NCBI GenBank assembly: GCA_046726215.1
Contig: JBKPAA010000024.1
Location: 1 to 40,338 of the forward strand
Source of the DNA: DASQUK01 sp046726215
Lineage (GTDB): Bacteria > Actinomycetota > Acidimicrobiia > Acidimicrobiales > VFJN01
Reading direction: 5' to 3'
DNA length: 40,338 nucleotides
Under the pieces are notes generated by a model. It ran no database searches, was not told where the DNA came from, and worked only from the letters and a program-made list of their open reading frames with translations. Every line of letters begins with the position of its first letter. Position 1 is the first letter of the stretch. Below, in pieces: positions 7,832 to 15,853 of this stretch. The position numbers and the translations under genes are program-made.

Positions 7832-8704
7832 CTACTTGTCGATCGAGCGCTGGTACGCCCGGACCGCGAGCGGGGCGCACACCACCACGACACCCACGAT
7901 CCAGATGATCGAGTACACCATCGGGTGGGCGATTGACCACGGGTCGCCGGGCGCAGTGGGCGTGTTGGGGTTCCCGAACTGCACCCGCACCGCGTCGGCG
8001 AGGGTCGTCACCGGGTTCCACTCGGCGATGGTGCGCAACACGCCCGGCATGGTCTCGGTGGGAACGAAGGTGCTGGCCACGAACGTGATCGGGAACAGGG
8101 CGACGAAGGCGATGCCGGTGACCCCCTCGGGCGTGGCCACCAGGCTGCCGAGCAACACACCCACCCAGATCATGGCGAAGGCGAACCCGATCAGCAGGAG
8201 GAAGCCGCCGACCGCGTCGGGGACGCCCTCACGAATCCGCCAGCCGATCGCCAGCCCACAGATCGACATCAGCGCGATCGGCAGCAGCGACTTGATGAGG
8301 TTGGCGACGGCGTGACCGCCGAGCACCGCCCCCTTGGCGATGGGCAAGGAGCGGAACCGGTCGACGGCCTGATTCTTGCGGTCGTTCGCCAGAGACAGCG
8401 CCACCCCGAAGGCGGTGAAGACGATGGTCTGGGCGAAGATTCCGCCCATGAGGAACTCCCGGTAGTTGCCGCCGCCGGGGACATCGATGGCGCCACCGAA
8501 CACGTACGCGAACAGCAGCACGAACATGATCGGCTGGATGGTGGCGTCGCTGAGCTGCTCGGGCTGGCGTTTCATGTGGACCAGGCCCCGGCGGGCGATG
8601 ACCCACGTGTCGTGGAGCACGCCGCGGGGTGGGTGGACGCTCGCGCCGGGCGTCCGCCGGCGGGCGGCAGCCCCAGCGACGGGGACGGGGGACGTGGCGG
8701 TCAC
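7832..8704 (-). CDS. ABC-2 type transporter permease (DrrB-like)
   Basis: The membrane subunit of a drug- or lipid-type exporter, 290 residues. An N-terminal cytoplasmic segment (about 1-55, with RRGLVHMKRQPEQLSDATIQ) precedes about six transmembrane helices, starting PIMFVLLFAYVFGGAI and ending SIIWIVGVVVVCAPLAVRAY. The motif FVASTFVPTETMPGVLRTIA followed by NP is the ABC-2 signature of the daunorubicin-resistance DrrB family. Its GTG start overlaps the stop of the ATPase gene as GTGA, so the two subunits are translationally coupled and should form one complex. The substrate is not readable. Confidence 0.88.
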   Translation of the reverse strand: MTATSPVPVAGAAARRRTPGASVHPPRGVLHDTWVIARRGLVHMKRQPEQLSDATIQPIMFVLLFAYVFGGAIDVPGGGNYREFLMGGIFAQTIVFTAFGVALSLANDRKNQAVDRFRSLPIAKGAVLGGHAVANLIKSLLPIALMSICGLAIGWRIREGVPDAVGGFLLLIGFAFAMIWVGVLLGSLVATPEGVTGIAFVALFPITFVASTFVPTETMPGVLRTIAEWNPVTTLADAVRVQFGNPNTPTAPGDPWSIAHPMVYSIIWIVGVVVVCAPLAVRAYQRSIDK

Positions 8705-9681
8705 GGCGTGGCCTCCTCCGGGACGCGATCGTCGGTGTCGTCGGGCATGGAGCCGGTGATCGTGAGGAACACCTCGTCGAGCGTCGGCTGCCGCAGGCTC
8801 AGGTCGTCGACGGGGATCTGCGCCTCGGTGAAGGCCTGGGCCACCGTGACGAGAGCCTCCACACCGCGGCTGGTCGGGGCGATGATCGAGCGGGCGGCGG
8901 GGTCCACGCGGGGCTCGGCACCGGTGATCGCCGCCAGGATGTCGGTGGCCGCCGGCACGTGCGCCGGCTCGACCACCACGGCGTGGACGTGGTCGCCGCC
9001 GATCTCGCGCTTGAGCTTGCGGGCGTCGCCCCGAGCGATGATGCGGCCCCGGTCGATCACGATGATGTCGTCGGCCAGCCGCTCGGCCTCCTCCAGGTAC
9101 TGGGTGGTGAGCAGCAGGGTGGCGCCGTGGTCGACCAGGGTGTCGAGCACCGACCAGAGCTCGGTTCGGGCGCGCGGGAGCCCTGTCGTGGGTTCGTCGA
9201 GGAACAGGACCTCGGGCCGGGCCACCAGGGTCGCCGCCAGGTCGAGGCGCCGCCGCATGCCGCCGGAATAGCCGGAGGCGACCCGGTCGGCGGCATCTGC
9301 GAGCGAGAACTGGGCGAGCAGCTCTGTGGCCCGCGCCGCAGCCTCCTTGCGGCCGAGCTGGTGCAGCTCGCCGAGCATGATCAGGTTCTCCCGGCCGGTC
9401 AGAAGGGGATCGACGGTGGCGTCCTGGGCGGCCAGGCCGATCCGCCGCCGCACCTCTGTCCCCTGCGTCCGGACGTCGAACCCCGCCACCGTGGCCTCAC
9501 CCTCGTCGGCCTCGGCAAGGGTGGCGAGGATGCGCACTGCGGTGGTCTTGCCCGCTCCGTTGGGGCCCAGCACCGCGGTGGCGGTGCCCGTCGGGATCTC
9601 GAGGTCTATGCCGTCGAGGGCGATCGTCGATCCGTAGCGCTTGACGAGGCCGCGCGCTTCCACGGCGTGGCTTTCGGACAT
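8701..9681 (-). CDS. ABC transporter ATPase, daunorubicin-resistance (DrrA) family
   Basis: The ATP-hydrolysing subunit, 326 residues, with Walker A GPNGAGKTT (39-47), Q-loop AAQDATVD, signature YSGGMRRRL (138-146), Walker B VLFLDEP and the long DrrA-type C-terminal domain ending QPTLDEVFLTITG. The D-loop is odd: where relatives read TTGLDPRAR this gene reads TTGLPRAR, so the D-loop aspartate is missing by a clean three-base deletion, leaving the frame intact. ATG 9681 was preferred over a start 60 bases upstream because the domain starts there and TGGAGCC precedes it. It is coupled to the permease gene downstream. Confidence 0.9.
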   Translation of the reverse strand: MSESHAVEARGLVKRYGSTIALDGIDLEIPTGTATAVLGPNGAGKTTAVRILATLAEADEGEATVAGFDVRTQGTEVRRRIGLAAQDATVDPLLTGRENLIMLGELHQLGRKEAAARATELLAQFSLADAADRVASGYSGGMRRRLDLAATLVARPEVLFLDEPTTGLPRARTELWSVLDTLVDHGATLLLTTQYLEEAERLADDIIVIDRGRIIARGDARKLKREIGGDHVHAVVVEPAHVPAATDILAAITGAEPRVDPAARSIIAPTSRGVEALVTVAQAFTEAQIPVDDLSLRQPTLDEVFLTITGSMPDDTDDRVPEEATP

Positions 9682-9700
9682 CGTGGCTCCAGGGGGCGGG

Positions 9701-9741
9701 CGTTCTTCGGAACGTAACTGCTGAAGTGAACTTGAAGTCAA
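9701..9741 (-). promoter_or_regulatory. Promoter of the ABC exporter operon with MerR-like spacing
   Basis: On the minus strand TTGACT (9741-9736) is separated by 19 bases from TACGTT (9716-9711). The spacer holds AAGT-TC-ACTT, a small dyad. An over-long spacer with a central dyad is typical of promoters controlled by MerR-family activators. A second palindrome, CGTTC-TTCG-GAACG (9701-9714), overlaps the -10 and could be an operator. No MerR gene lies in this window. Confidence 0.45.
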
Positions 9742-9802
9742 CGCCTCGGGGCGTGGCGTTGGTCACCCGCTGGGGGCGTGGCTCGTTCGGCAGACTGGCC
9801 GA

Positions 9803-10234
9803 GTGGGACACGCTAGCGAGCGACGCGGCCACGACCGGCCCGTATTTCTCTACGACGGCGACTGCGCGTTCTGCACCTCGTCCGCCGGGTTCATCGGACG
9901 GCACATCCCCACGTCCGCCGCGGTGACGCCGTGGCAGCTCGCCGACCTGGACGCGCTGGGTGTCACGCAGGCCGACGCCGAGGCATCGGTCCAGTGGATC
10001 GATCCCGGATCCGGCCGGCCAGTCCGGGCCGCCGGAACCGCGGCCATCGCCAGCCTCCTCGTGGACGCTGGCTCGTATTGGCGGCCGCTCGGGCGGCTGC
10101 TCGACGTCCGACCCGTCCGCTGGCTCGCAGGCCTCGCCTACCGGCTGATCGCCCGCAACCGCCACCGCCTGCCGGGCGGGACCGCCGCGTGCCGGCTTGC
10201 TCCCGCGCAACGCGAACGGGTCGGGACCAGGTGA
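9803..10234 (+). CDS. DCC-family thiol-disulfide oxidoreductase
   Basis: A protein of 143 residues with the DxxCxxC motif that names the family, here LYDGDCAFCTSSAGFI (residues about 16-31). Further family features are WIDPGSGRPVRAAGTAAIAS and the aromatic segment RPVRWLAGLAYRLIARNR. Members are thioredoxin-like proteins of unclear physiological role. The start is GTG at 9803; an upstream extension is open but unlike the family. It is divergent from the ABC operon, so the 120-base gap holds both promoters. A hairpin directly follows the stop. Confidence 0.78.
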   Translation: MGHASERRGHDRPVFLYDGDCAFCTSSAGFIGRHIPTSAAVTPWQLADLDALGVTQADAEASVQWIDPGSGRPVRAAGTAAIASLLVDAGSYWRPLGRLLDVRPVRWLAGLAYRLIARNRHRLPGGTAACRLAPAQRERVGTR

Positions 10235-10239
10235 AACCT

Positions 10240-10269
10240 GACCGTCGGACCAGCCACGGGCCGACGGTC
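10240..10269 (+). terminator. Terminator-like hairpin after the DCC gene
   Basis: GACCGTCGG (10240-10248) pairs perfectly with CCGACGGTC (10261-10269) around a 12-base loop that can add two more pairs. It begins six bases after the stop codon. There is no T tract, as is usual in GC-rich actinobacteria. Confidence 0.5.
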
Positions 10270-10504
10270 CCGATCGAAACGGCGGCCCCGACGGCCACGA
10301 GCGGCTCCACGGGAGTTTCGCCCGGACGTGTCGAAGCTGATTCAATCGCGCTTCGGGCGCCCGGGATCCCCCGCTGGGTGCAATACTCGGTGCCCGGCCC
10401 CGCTGCCGCCGCTCATGGAAATCACTCCCGCCGCCGCTTCCATGCCCCCAGCCTCGCCGGATGGGTGTGCGGATTCGCTGCCCTCCAGCTCGTCAGAGGG
10501 TTGC

Positions 10505-11281
10505 GTGGGCCATGTGCACACCGCCCCACCGTTCACCCCGTCGTCGTTGCTGCTGCGACGCCGTAGGTTGCTGATCGTTCTCGGGGCCCTGCTGGTCGCG
10601 CTGGCGACCGCCGCCGCCTTCCGCAACGGCCAGGCGCTGCTGACGTGGGACGAGCCCATCCAGAGGGAGGTGGAGGCAAACCGGACGTCGGCACTCAACG
10701 ATTTGTTCCTCATGTTGTCGCGGCTGGGGTCGACCGTGTTCGTCCTCGTCGCGGGAACGCTCGCCACGATCTTGACCTGGCGCCGCTGCCGGGCGGTGGC
10801 CACCGCGCTGCTCGTCGCCACATTCGCTCGGCCCGCGATCGAGTTCATCGTCAAGGGCCTGATCGGCCGGGACCGGCCCGACTTCGACCGGCTGGTGGCC
10901 GGCACCGGGCCCTCCTTCCCGAGCGGTCACGTCATGGCCGCCATCGCGCTCTGGGGCCTGTTGCCCGTGGTGGTGGCGCTGTACACGCGCCGCCGCGCCA
11001 TCTGGTGGGCGTCGGTGGCCGTGTCGGCGACGCTGATCGCCGGGATCGCCGCTAGCCGCGTCTACCTCGGCGTCCACTGGTTCTCCGACGTCACGGCCGG
11101 ACTGGTCGTGGGCACGTTCTTCCTGCTCGGGGTGGACAACGTGCTGATCCGTGCCCACCGCCGCTACCCGTGCCGGATGATGGCGGAGGAGGCCGAGCAA
11201 GCGGAGCGCGAACGGGCGCAACAGGCCTGGGTGGCCCCCATCGAGCCGCCGGAGAGGGTGCCGGTCGGTTCGGGGGTCTAG
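10505..11281 (+). CDS. PAP2-family phosphatase, membrane bound
   Basis: An integral-membrane phosphatidic-acid-phosphatase-like enzyme, about 258 residues. The three catalytic motifs are visible: KGLIGRDRP, PSFPSGH, and SRVYLGVHWFSD, in which His of motif 2 and His of motif 3 perform phosphate transfer in the family. About five to six hydrophobic helices surround them, the first being LLIVLGALLVALATAAAF. Likely substrates are lipid phosphates or undecaprenyl pyrophosphate, not decidable here. The start is uncertain: GTG 10505 has AGAGGG four bases away, GTG 10514 is possible, and in-frame ATGs at 10415 and 10442 would add a low-complexity tail. The 270 bases before it hold only the terminator above. 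The stop overlaps the convergent EEP gene in a shared CTAG. Confidence 0.85.
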   Translation: MGHVHTAPPFTPSSLLLRRRRLLIVLGALLVALATAAAFRNGQALLTWDEPIQREVEANRTSALNDLFLMLSRLGSTVFVLVAGTLATILTWRRCRAVATALLVATFARPAIEFIVKGLIGRDRPDFDRLVAGTGPSFPSGHVMAAIALWGLLPVVVALYTRRRAIWWASVAVSATLIAGIAASRVYLGVHWFSDVTAGLVVGTFFLLGVDNVLIRAHRRYPCRMMAEEAEQAERERAQQAWVAPIEPPERVPVGSGV

Positions 11282-12057
11282 ACCGGGTCGGGGGGTTCTC
11301 CACCGGCGGCGACGGTGGCCCTGACCGGCAGGTGGTCGGAGATGGACGCGAACGGCGCGAAGTCGGGGTCGCCGTAGCGGGGCACCGACACCGACATCGG
11401 GTCCAGTCCGTCACTCACGAACACGTAGTCGAGGCGCCGGGTGGGCGGCTTGGGCGTCCCCGGTACCCAGGCCGGCCAGTTGGTCGGGCCGGTGTCGTCG
11501 GGTCGAAGGACGGTCCACACATCACGCAGGCCGGCCTTCTCGAGGCGGGTGTGCACGTCCGACCCGGGACGATCGTTCAGGTCACCGGCGACCACCGCCG
11601 GTCGACGGTGCTCAGCGACGTGACGGAGCACGGCCCCCGCCTCGACGACCCGGACGGCGGGAGCGGCGCCCGAGCTGAGGTGCACGTCGACCAGTGTGAT
11701 CATCGTTTCGGCTTCGGCTTCGGCGTCGGCGTCGACGCGGACCGCGGCGACCTGGATGATGCGACGCCGCGAGCTCCAGAGCGCCCACGGCTGCGTGATC
11801 GCATAGGTGCGCGCCGAGGCCGGGCGAGTCACGCCGATCACTGCCATACCCTCGGGCCAGGTGCGAATGGGCCAGTGCTTGAACCCCCATTGCTGGCTCA
11901 CGGCCCCGAGCGAGCGCGCGATGGCGTCCGCCTGGCGGCGCTGCACCTCCTGGAGCACCGCCACGTCCGCGGCCATCGCCCCGATGTGGTCGACCACGGC
12001 ACGGACGTTGACGCCCTTGCTTCCCTTGAGGTTCCACGACAGCAGGGTCAGCGGCAT
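11278..12057 (-). CDS. Endonuclease/exonuclease/phosphatase (EEP) family protein
   Basis: A metal-dependent EEP-fold hydrolase of 259 residues. The fold's conserved blocks are in order: SWNLKG, VLQEVQRRQ, VDVHLSSG, VAGDLNDRPGSD, LDYVFVSDG and the terminal SDHLPV with the catalytic Asp-His. These fit a DNase I-like or phosphodiesterase active site. There is no signal peptide, so it is probably cytoplasmic. The substrate (DNA, RNA or a phospho-lipid head group) cannot be told. A run of alternating Asp/Glu-Ala (VDADAEAEAE) sits in a loop. The C-terminal stop overlaps the convergent PAP2 stop. Confidence 0.85.
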   Translation of the reverse strand: MPLTLLSWNLKGSKGVNVRAVVDHIGAMAADVAVLQEVQRRQADAIARSLGAVSQQWGFKHWPIRTWPEGMAVIGVTRPASARTYAITQPWALWSSRRRIIQVAAVRVDADAEAEAETMITLVDVHLSSGAAPAVRVVEAGAVLRHVAEHRRPAVVAGDLNDRPGSDVHTRLEKAGLRDVWTVLRPDDTGPTNWPAWVPGTPKPPTRRLDYVFVSDGLDPMSVSVPRYGDPDFAPFASISDHLPVRATVAAGGEPPDPV

Positions 12058-12105
12058 CGGTGCCCAGTCCTTGAAGAAAAGGTGGTCCTATGGCCCCGAG
12101 AATCT

Positions 12106-13152
12106 TCAAAGACGCGGGGAAGGGCGGCCGACCAACAGCTCGGCGATTTGCACGGCGTTGAGCGCCGCGCCCTTGCGCAGGTTGTCGTTGGACACGAACA
12201 ACGCCAGCCCGTGCTCGACCGTGGGATCACGGCGCACCCGGCCCACGTAGCACGGATCGTTCCCGGCCGCCATGAGGGGCGTCGGCACGTCGACAACCAC
12301 CACGCCGGGTGCATCAGCCAGCAGCTCGAGCGCCCGCTCCGGGCTAAGCGCCCGCTCGAAGGCGGCGTTGATGGACAGCGAGTGCCCGGTGAACACCGGC
12401 ACGCGCACGCAGGTCCCCGACACCGGCAGGGCGGGTATGTCGAGGATCTTGCGGGTCTCGTCGCGGAGCTTCTGCTCCTCGTTGGTCTCGCCGCTGCCGT
12501 CGTCCACGATCGAGCCGGCCAACGGCAGCACGTTGAAGGCGATCGGCGCCGCGAACTTGACCGGCGCGGGCATGTCGACGGCGGTCCCGTCGAAGGCGAG
12601 CGCCGCGGCGCGGTCGGCCACCTTGCGGACCTGCTCGTCGAGCTCGGCCGTGCCCGCCAGTCCCGCCCCCGAGGCGGCCTGGTAGCTGCTGACCACCAGG
12701 TGCCGCAGCCCGGCCTGCCGGTGGAGCGGTGCCAGTGCGGGCATGAAGGCCATCGTGGTGCAGTTGGGGTTCGCGACGATGCCCTTGGGGATGCGATCGA
12801 GAGCCCCGGGATTGACCTCTGACACCACCAGGGGGATGTCCGGGTCCATGCGCCAGGCCGACGAGTTGTCGATCACCGTCGCGCCGTCGGCGGCGACCCG
12901 CGGGGCCAGCACCTTCGACGCAGCTGCACCGGCCGAGAAGAGCGCGATGTCGAGGCCCGACCAGTCGGCGGTGTCGGCGTCCTCGACCACGACCTCGTCC
13001 CCCTGCCAGGGAAGGGTGCGCCCCACGGAGCGCGACGAGGCGAAGTACCTGATCTCCCCGATCGGGAAGGCGCGCTCCGCCAGCACCGAACGCATCACGC
13101 CACCGACCTGTCCCGTGGCGCCGACGACGCCCACGCGCACCTGTGAACCCAT
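12106..13152 (-). CDS. asd: Aspartate-semialdehyde dehydrogenase
   Basis: It catalyses the NADPH-dependent reduction of aspartyl-4-phosphate to aspartate semialdehyde, the second step towards lysine, threonine, methionine and diaminopimelate. The protein has 348 residues. The N-terminal VGVVGATGQVGGVM binds NADP, Cys131 in ANPNCTT is the catalytic nucleophile, and His257 in VFTGHSLSINAAF is the acid/base. The closing VSNDNLRKGAALNAVQIAEL is typical. The start is ATG at 13152. It lies 50 bases downstream of lysC on the same strand, so lysC-asd form the usual operon. Confidence 0.95.
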   Translation of the reverse strand: MGSQVRVGVVGATGQVGGVMRSVLAERAFPIGEIRYFASSRSVGRTLPWQGDEVVVEDADTADWSGLDIALFSAGAAASKVLAPRVAADGATVIDNSSAWRMDPDIPLVVSEVNPGALDRIPKGIVANPNCTTMAFMPALAPLHRQAGLRHLVVSSYQAASGAGLAGTAELDEQVRKVADRAAALAFDGTAVDMPAPVKFAAPIAFNVLPLAGSIVDDGSGETNEEQKLRDETRKILDIPALPVSGTCVRVPVFTGHSLSINAAFERALSPERALELLADAPGVVVVDVPTPLMAAGNDPCYVGRVRRDPTVEHGLALFVSNDNLRKGAALNAVQIAELLVGRPSPRL

Positions 13153-13202
13153 GCCGGCAGGCTACGGGCAGGCCGATCGGGCGCCCAATCGCATTGCGGC
13201 GG

Positions 13203-14417
13203 TCAGCCCTCGAGCGCGAAGGCGGCGTGCAGGCTCTGGACCGCCTGCTCGATCTGGCGCTCCCGGACGACGCACGAGGTTCGAATGGCCGATGTCGAGA
13301 TCATCTCGATGTTGATGCCGTTGGCGGCCAGCACCTCGAACATCGTGGCGGCCACGCCGGGGTTGGACTTCATGCCGGCGCCCACGATGCTGACCCGGGC
13401 GATGTCTCGATCCGACGACACCCCGGTGGCTCCGATCTCGACGGCCAGGCGCCGGCACACCTCGGTACCGGTCGTGAGGTCGCTCTTGGGGACCGTGAAG
13501 GAGATGTCGGTCACGCCGTGGTCGGACACGTTCTGCACGATCATGTCGACGTTGACGCCGACGTCGGCCAGCTCCCGGAACAGGCGGGCGGCAATGCCCG
13601 GCTTGTCCGGAACGCCCGACACCGTGACCTTGGCCTCGCTCACGTCGTGGGTGACCGCGGAGACGATCGCCTGCTCCATCGACGGGTCCTCCTCGGTGAT
13701 CCACGTGCCCGGCTCCCACGTGAAGGCCGAGCGGACGTGCAGCTTGACCCCCCATCGGCGGGCGAACTCCACCGACCGCATCGCCGGCTTGGGACAACCG
13801 GTGGCGGTCATCTCCAGCATCTCCTCGAACGACACCTGGGACATGCGGCGGGCCTCCGGCACCAGCCGGGGATCGGCGGTGAAGACCCCGGGCACGTCGG
13901 TGTACAGCTCGCACGCCTCGCCCTCGAGCGCGTGGCACAGGGCGACGGCGGTCGTGTCGGAGCCGCCGCGGCCGAGGAACGTGATGTCGCGGTCGGTGGA
14001 CACCCCCTGCGCGCCGCCGACCACGGGCACCCGCCCGGCGTCGATCGCCTTGCGCAGCCGGTCGGGGCGAAGCTCGACGATCTTGGCGTTGGTGTGGTTC
14101 GTGTCGGTGATGAACCCCGCCTGGCTGCCGGTGAAGCTGTCGGCCGGCACCCCGATCGCATGCAGGGCGATGCACAGCAGCGCCATCGCCTTGCGCTCAC
14201 CCGCGGTGATGAGCATGTCCATCTCCCGGCCGGGCGCCACGTCCGAGACGTCGCCGGCGAGGCGGATGAGGTCGTCGGTCTCCTTGCCCATCGCGCTCAC
14301 GACCACGACCGGGTCGTCACCGCGGCGCTGCGTGCGCGCCACGTGATCGGCGACCTCGCGGATGCGATCGGGATCGGCGACCGATGTGCCGCCGAACTTC
14401 TGGATCACGAGGGACAC
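13203..14417 (-). CDS. lysC: Aspartate kinase
   Basis: It phosphorylates aspartate, opening the aspartate amino-acid family pathway. The protein has 404 residues. The kinase domain starts VIQKFGGTSVADPDRI, with FLGRGGSDTTAVALCHALEG as the substrate/ATP site, and two ACT domains (about 265-335 and 340-400) provide allosteric feedback. The sequence VSGVPDKPGIAARLF opens the first ACT domain and VSIVGAGMKSNPGVAATMF the second. Actinobacterial lysC genes often make a short beta chain from an internal start; I could not pinpoint one. The GTG start is eight bases after a TACCTT -10 box. It is cotranscribed with asd. Confidence 0.95.
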   Translation of the reverse strand: MSLVIQKFGGTSVADPDRIREVADHVARTQRRGDDPVVVVSAMGKETDDLIRLAGDVSDVAPGREMDMLITAGERKAMALLCIALHAIGVPADSFTGSQAGFITDTNHTNAKIVELRPDRLRKAIDAGRVPVVGGAQGVSTDRDITFLGRGGSDTTAVALCHALEGEACELYTDVPGVFTADPRLVPEARRMSQVSFEEMLEMTATGCPKPAMRSVEFARRWGVKLHVRSAFTWEPGTWITEEDPSMEQAIVSAVTHDVSEAKVTVSGVPDKPGIAARLFRELADVGVNVDMIVQNVSDHGVTDISFTVPKSDLTTGTEVCRRLAVEIGATGVSSDRDIARVSIVGAGMKSNPGVAATMFEVLAANGINIEMISTSAIRTSCVVRERQIEQAVQSLHAAFALEG

Positions 14418-14425
14418 GAGTCGTG

Positions 14426-14431
14426 AAGGTA
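14426..14431 (-). promoter_or_regulatory. -10 box of lysC-asd, leaderless type
   Basis: On the minus strand TACCTT lies eight bases before the lysC GTG. The match to TANNNT and lack of a ribosome site suggest a leaderless transcript. Confidence 0.4.
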
Positions 14432-14458
14432 CCTGTGGCGCGGCGCGGCGATCGAACC

Positions 14459-14479
14459 CCTTCCCCGGTTGGGGGAAGG
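14459..14479 (-). terminator. Hairpin between the BldD-like gene and lysC
   Basis: CCTTCCCC (14459-14466) and GGGGAAGG (14472-14479) form a perfect eight-pair stem with a five-base loop. It lies just after the bldD-like stop and before lysC on the same strand. It could end the bldD transcript or act in the lysC leader. Confidence 0.45.
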
Positions 14480-14514
14480 CCGGCTACGGAGAAGGGTTGC
14501 CCGCCTACGTCTCG

Positions 14515-15012
14515 TCAGCCGAGGTGGGAGGGGCTCTCGACGAGCGCCCTCCAGCCCTCGAGCCGGGCGATGGCGTCAGCCACGTCGAGCTGCAGGAGCG
14601 CGCAGATGGCCCGCAGGTCGTCGCGGCGGATCGTCAGCACCCGGCCGTTGTAATCGCCACGCTCGACGATGATCGAGCGCACGAAGCGCTGCACCGGCGC
14701 GGCCTCGGGCACCCGGTTGAGCGCCTCGAGGTCGAGCACAAGCTTCGGCGGACCCTCGGTCGCCGAGGTCTGCTCCCCGAGCAACACCGACACGGGCACG
14801 TCGTAGAACTCGGCGAGTTCGTGAAGCCTCGGCAGGCTCAGGGTGCGGAAACCTCGCTCGTAGGCCCCGATGGCCGATGCGCTCCAGCGCCCGGCCGACT
14901 GGCGTTCGACGTCGTCGAGGGACATGTGCCGTGCCTTACGGAGGGCACGTAGCCGCCGACCGACTTCGATCGTCACGTTGGAGGCCGTGGTCTCTTCTTC
15001 TTGGTTGTTCAT
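14515..15012 (-). CDS. bldD: BldD-like transcriptional regulator with c-di-GMP binding motif
   Basis: A DNA-binding regulator of 165 residues, close to the length of Streptomyces BldD. The N-terminal helix-turn-helix (about 15-72) reads VGRRLRALRKARHMSLDDVE and AIGAYERGFRTLSLPRL. The C-terminal domain carries R118-G-D120, eight residues, then R129-R-D-D132, the arrangement RGD-X8-RxDD that binds the c-di-GMP tetramer in BldD. So this protein probably dimerises on DNA in response to c-di-GMP. In Streptomyces BldD represses development; a role here is unknown. ATG 15012 was chosen because the domain starts shortly after. It lies upstream of lysC-asd on the same strand, separated by a hairpin. 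Confidence 0.85.
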   Translation of the reverse strand: MNNQEEETTASNVTIEVGRRLRALRKARHMSLDDVERQSAGRWSASAIGAYERGFRTLSLPRLHELAEFYDVPVSVLLGEQTSATEGPPKLVLDLEALNRVPEAAPVQRFVRSIIVERGDYNGRVLTIRRDDLRAICALLQLDVADAIARLEGWRALVESPSHLG

Positions 15013-15154
15013 CTGGGTCTCATGTAATGGATCCGTCACTTGGAACCGCCTCGGGTGGGATTCTCGCACGTTCCGCTCCGAATCGTGCAGTCGAGACCCG
15101 GTTGGGTGGTCGTCGCGGCCCGCTCCCGACTACGGGACCACCTCGGGTGCTCGC

Positions 15155-15160
15155 TAGCCT
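15155..15160 (+). promoter_or_regulatory. -10 box of the FKBP gene
   Basis: TAGCCT nine bases before the GTG at 15170, with no ribosome site between; probably leaderless or nearly so. Confidence 0.4.
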
Positions 15161-15169
15161 TGCGCCCTC

Positions 15170-15832
15170 GTGGGCACGGATAAACGTGAGCGCCAGAGGC
15201 AAGGCCGGCAGGCCAAAACCGTGGCCGAGGAGCATCTCGCCAAACGCCAGCGGACGAGGCGCACGGCCGTCCGCCTGGGCATCGCGCTGGTCGTCGTGCT
15301 GGGCGGCGCGTTCGTCGTCTCGCTGCTCACCCGGGAAGACTCGTCCAACAGCACCGAGACGGCCGACACCACCACCACGGCCGCGGGGGACGCGACCACC
15401 ACCACTGTCGCCTACAGCAACCCGCAGCTGGCCGCCGAGGTGCTGGCCCGCCAGCCGCCGGTGCCCGCCAACGCGCCGGCCGACATCGCACCCGACGCGG
15501 TGAAGGTCACGACGCTGATCAAGGGGGAGGGCGAGGGCGCGGCGGCCGGCGACACCGTCCTCGTGCACTACGTGGGCGTGCTATCGGACGGCACCCAGTT
15601 CGACGACTCGTGGTCGAGAGGTCAGCCCTTCCCGCTGGAAAACCTCGGCCAGGCCAGCGTCATCCCCGGGTGGAACGAGGGTCTGATAGGGGCGAAGATC
15701 GGCGAGCGGCGCCGCCTCGAGATCGGGTCCGACAAGGCGTACGGGGCGGCAGGCCAACCCCCGACGATCCCCGCCAACGCTCCGTTGGCCTTCGAGATCG
15801 ACGTCGTGGACGTCACGAAGCCCGCCGGCTGA
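15170..15832 (+). CDS. Membrane-anchored FKBP-type peptidyl-prolyl isomerase
   Basis: A protein of 220 residues that speeds proline isomerisation in exported proteins. A basic N-terminus (RERQRQGRQAK and KRQRTRRT) precedes one transmembrane helix, VRLGIALVVVLGGAFVVSLL (about 34-53). A Thr/Ser-rich linker (DTTTTAAGDATTTTVA) follows, then the FKBP domain from about 110 to 217, with VLVHYVGVLSDGTQFDDSW, VIPGWNEGLIGAKIGERR and YGAAG. These include the aromatic residues of the active-site pocket. The topology places the catalytic domain outside. The start is a GTG. The stop overlaps a bidirectional hairpin shared with the convergent S51 gene. Confidence 0.9.
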   Translation: MGTDKRERQRQGRQAKTVAEEHLAKRQRTRRTAVRLGIALVVVLGGAFVVSLLTREDSSNSTETADTTTTAAGDATTTTVAYSNPQLAAEVLARQPPVPANAPADIAPDAVKVTTLIKGEGEGAAAGDTVLVHYVGVLSDGTQFDDSWSRGQPFPLENLGQASVIPGWNEGLIGAKIGERRRLEIGSDKAYGAAGQPPTIPANAPLAFEIDVVDVTKPAG

Positions 15833-15853
15833 CGCCCACCCCGGGTCAGCCGG
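15825..15853. terminator. Bidirectional hairpin overlapping two convergent stop codons
   Basis: CCGGCTGAC (15825-15833) pairs with GTCAGCCGG (15845-15853) around an 11-base loop. The left arm contains the FKBP stop TGA and the right arm the stop of the convergent S51 gene, so the hairpin can serve both directions. Confidence 0.5.

Noticed and set aside
11170..12822. A 550-residue open frame on the plus strand
   Set aside because: Antisense to EEP and asd, which have clear active-site motifs; low-complexity composition.
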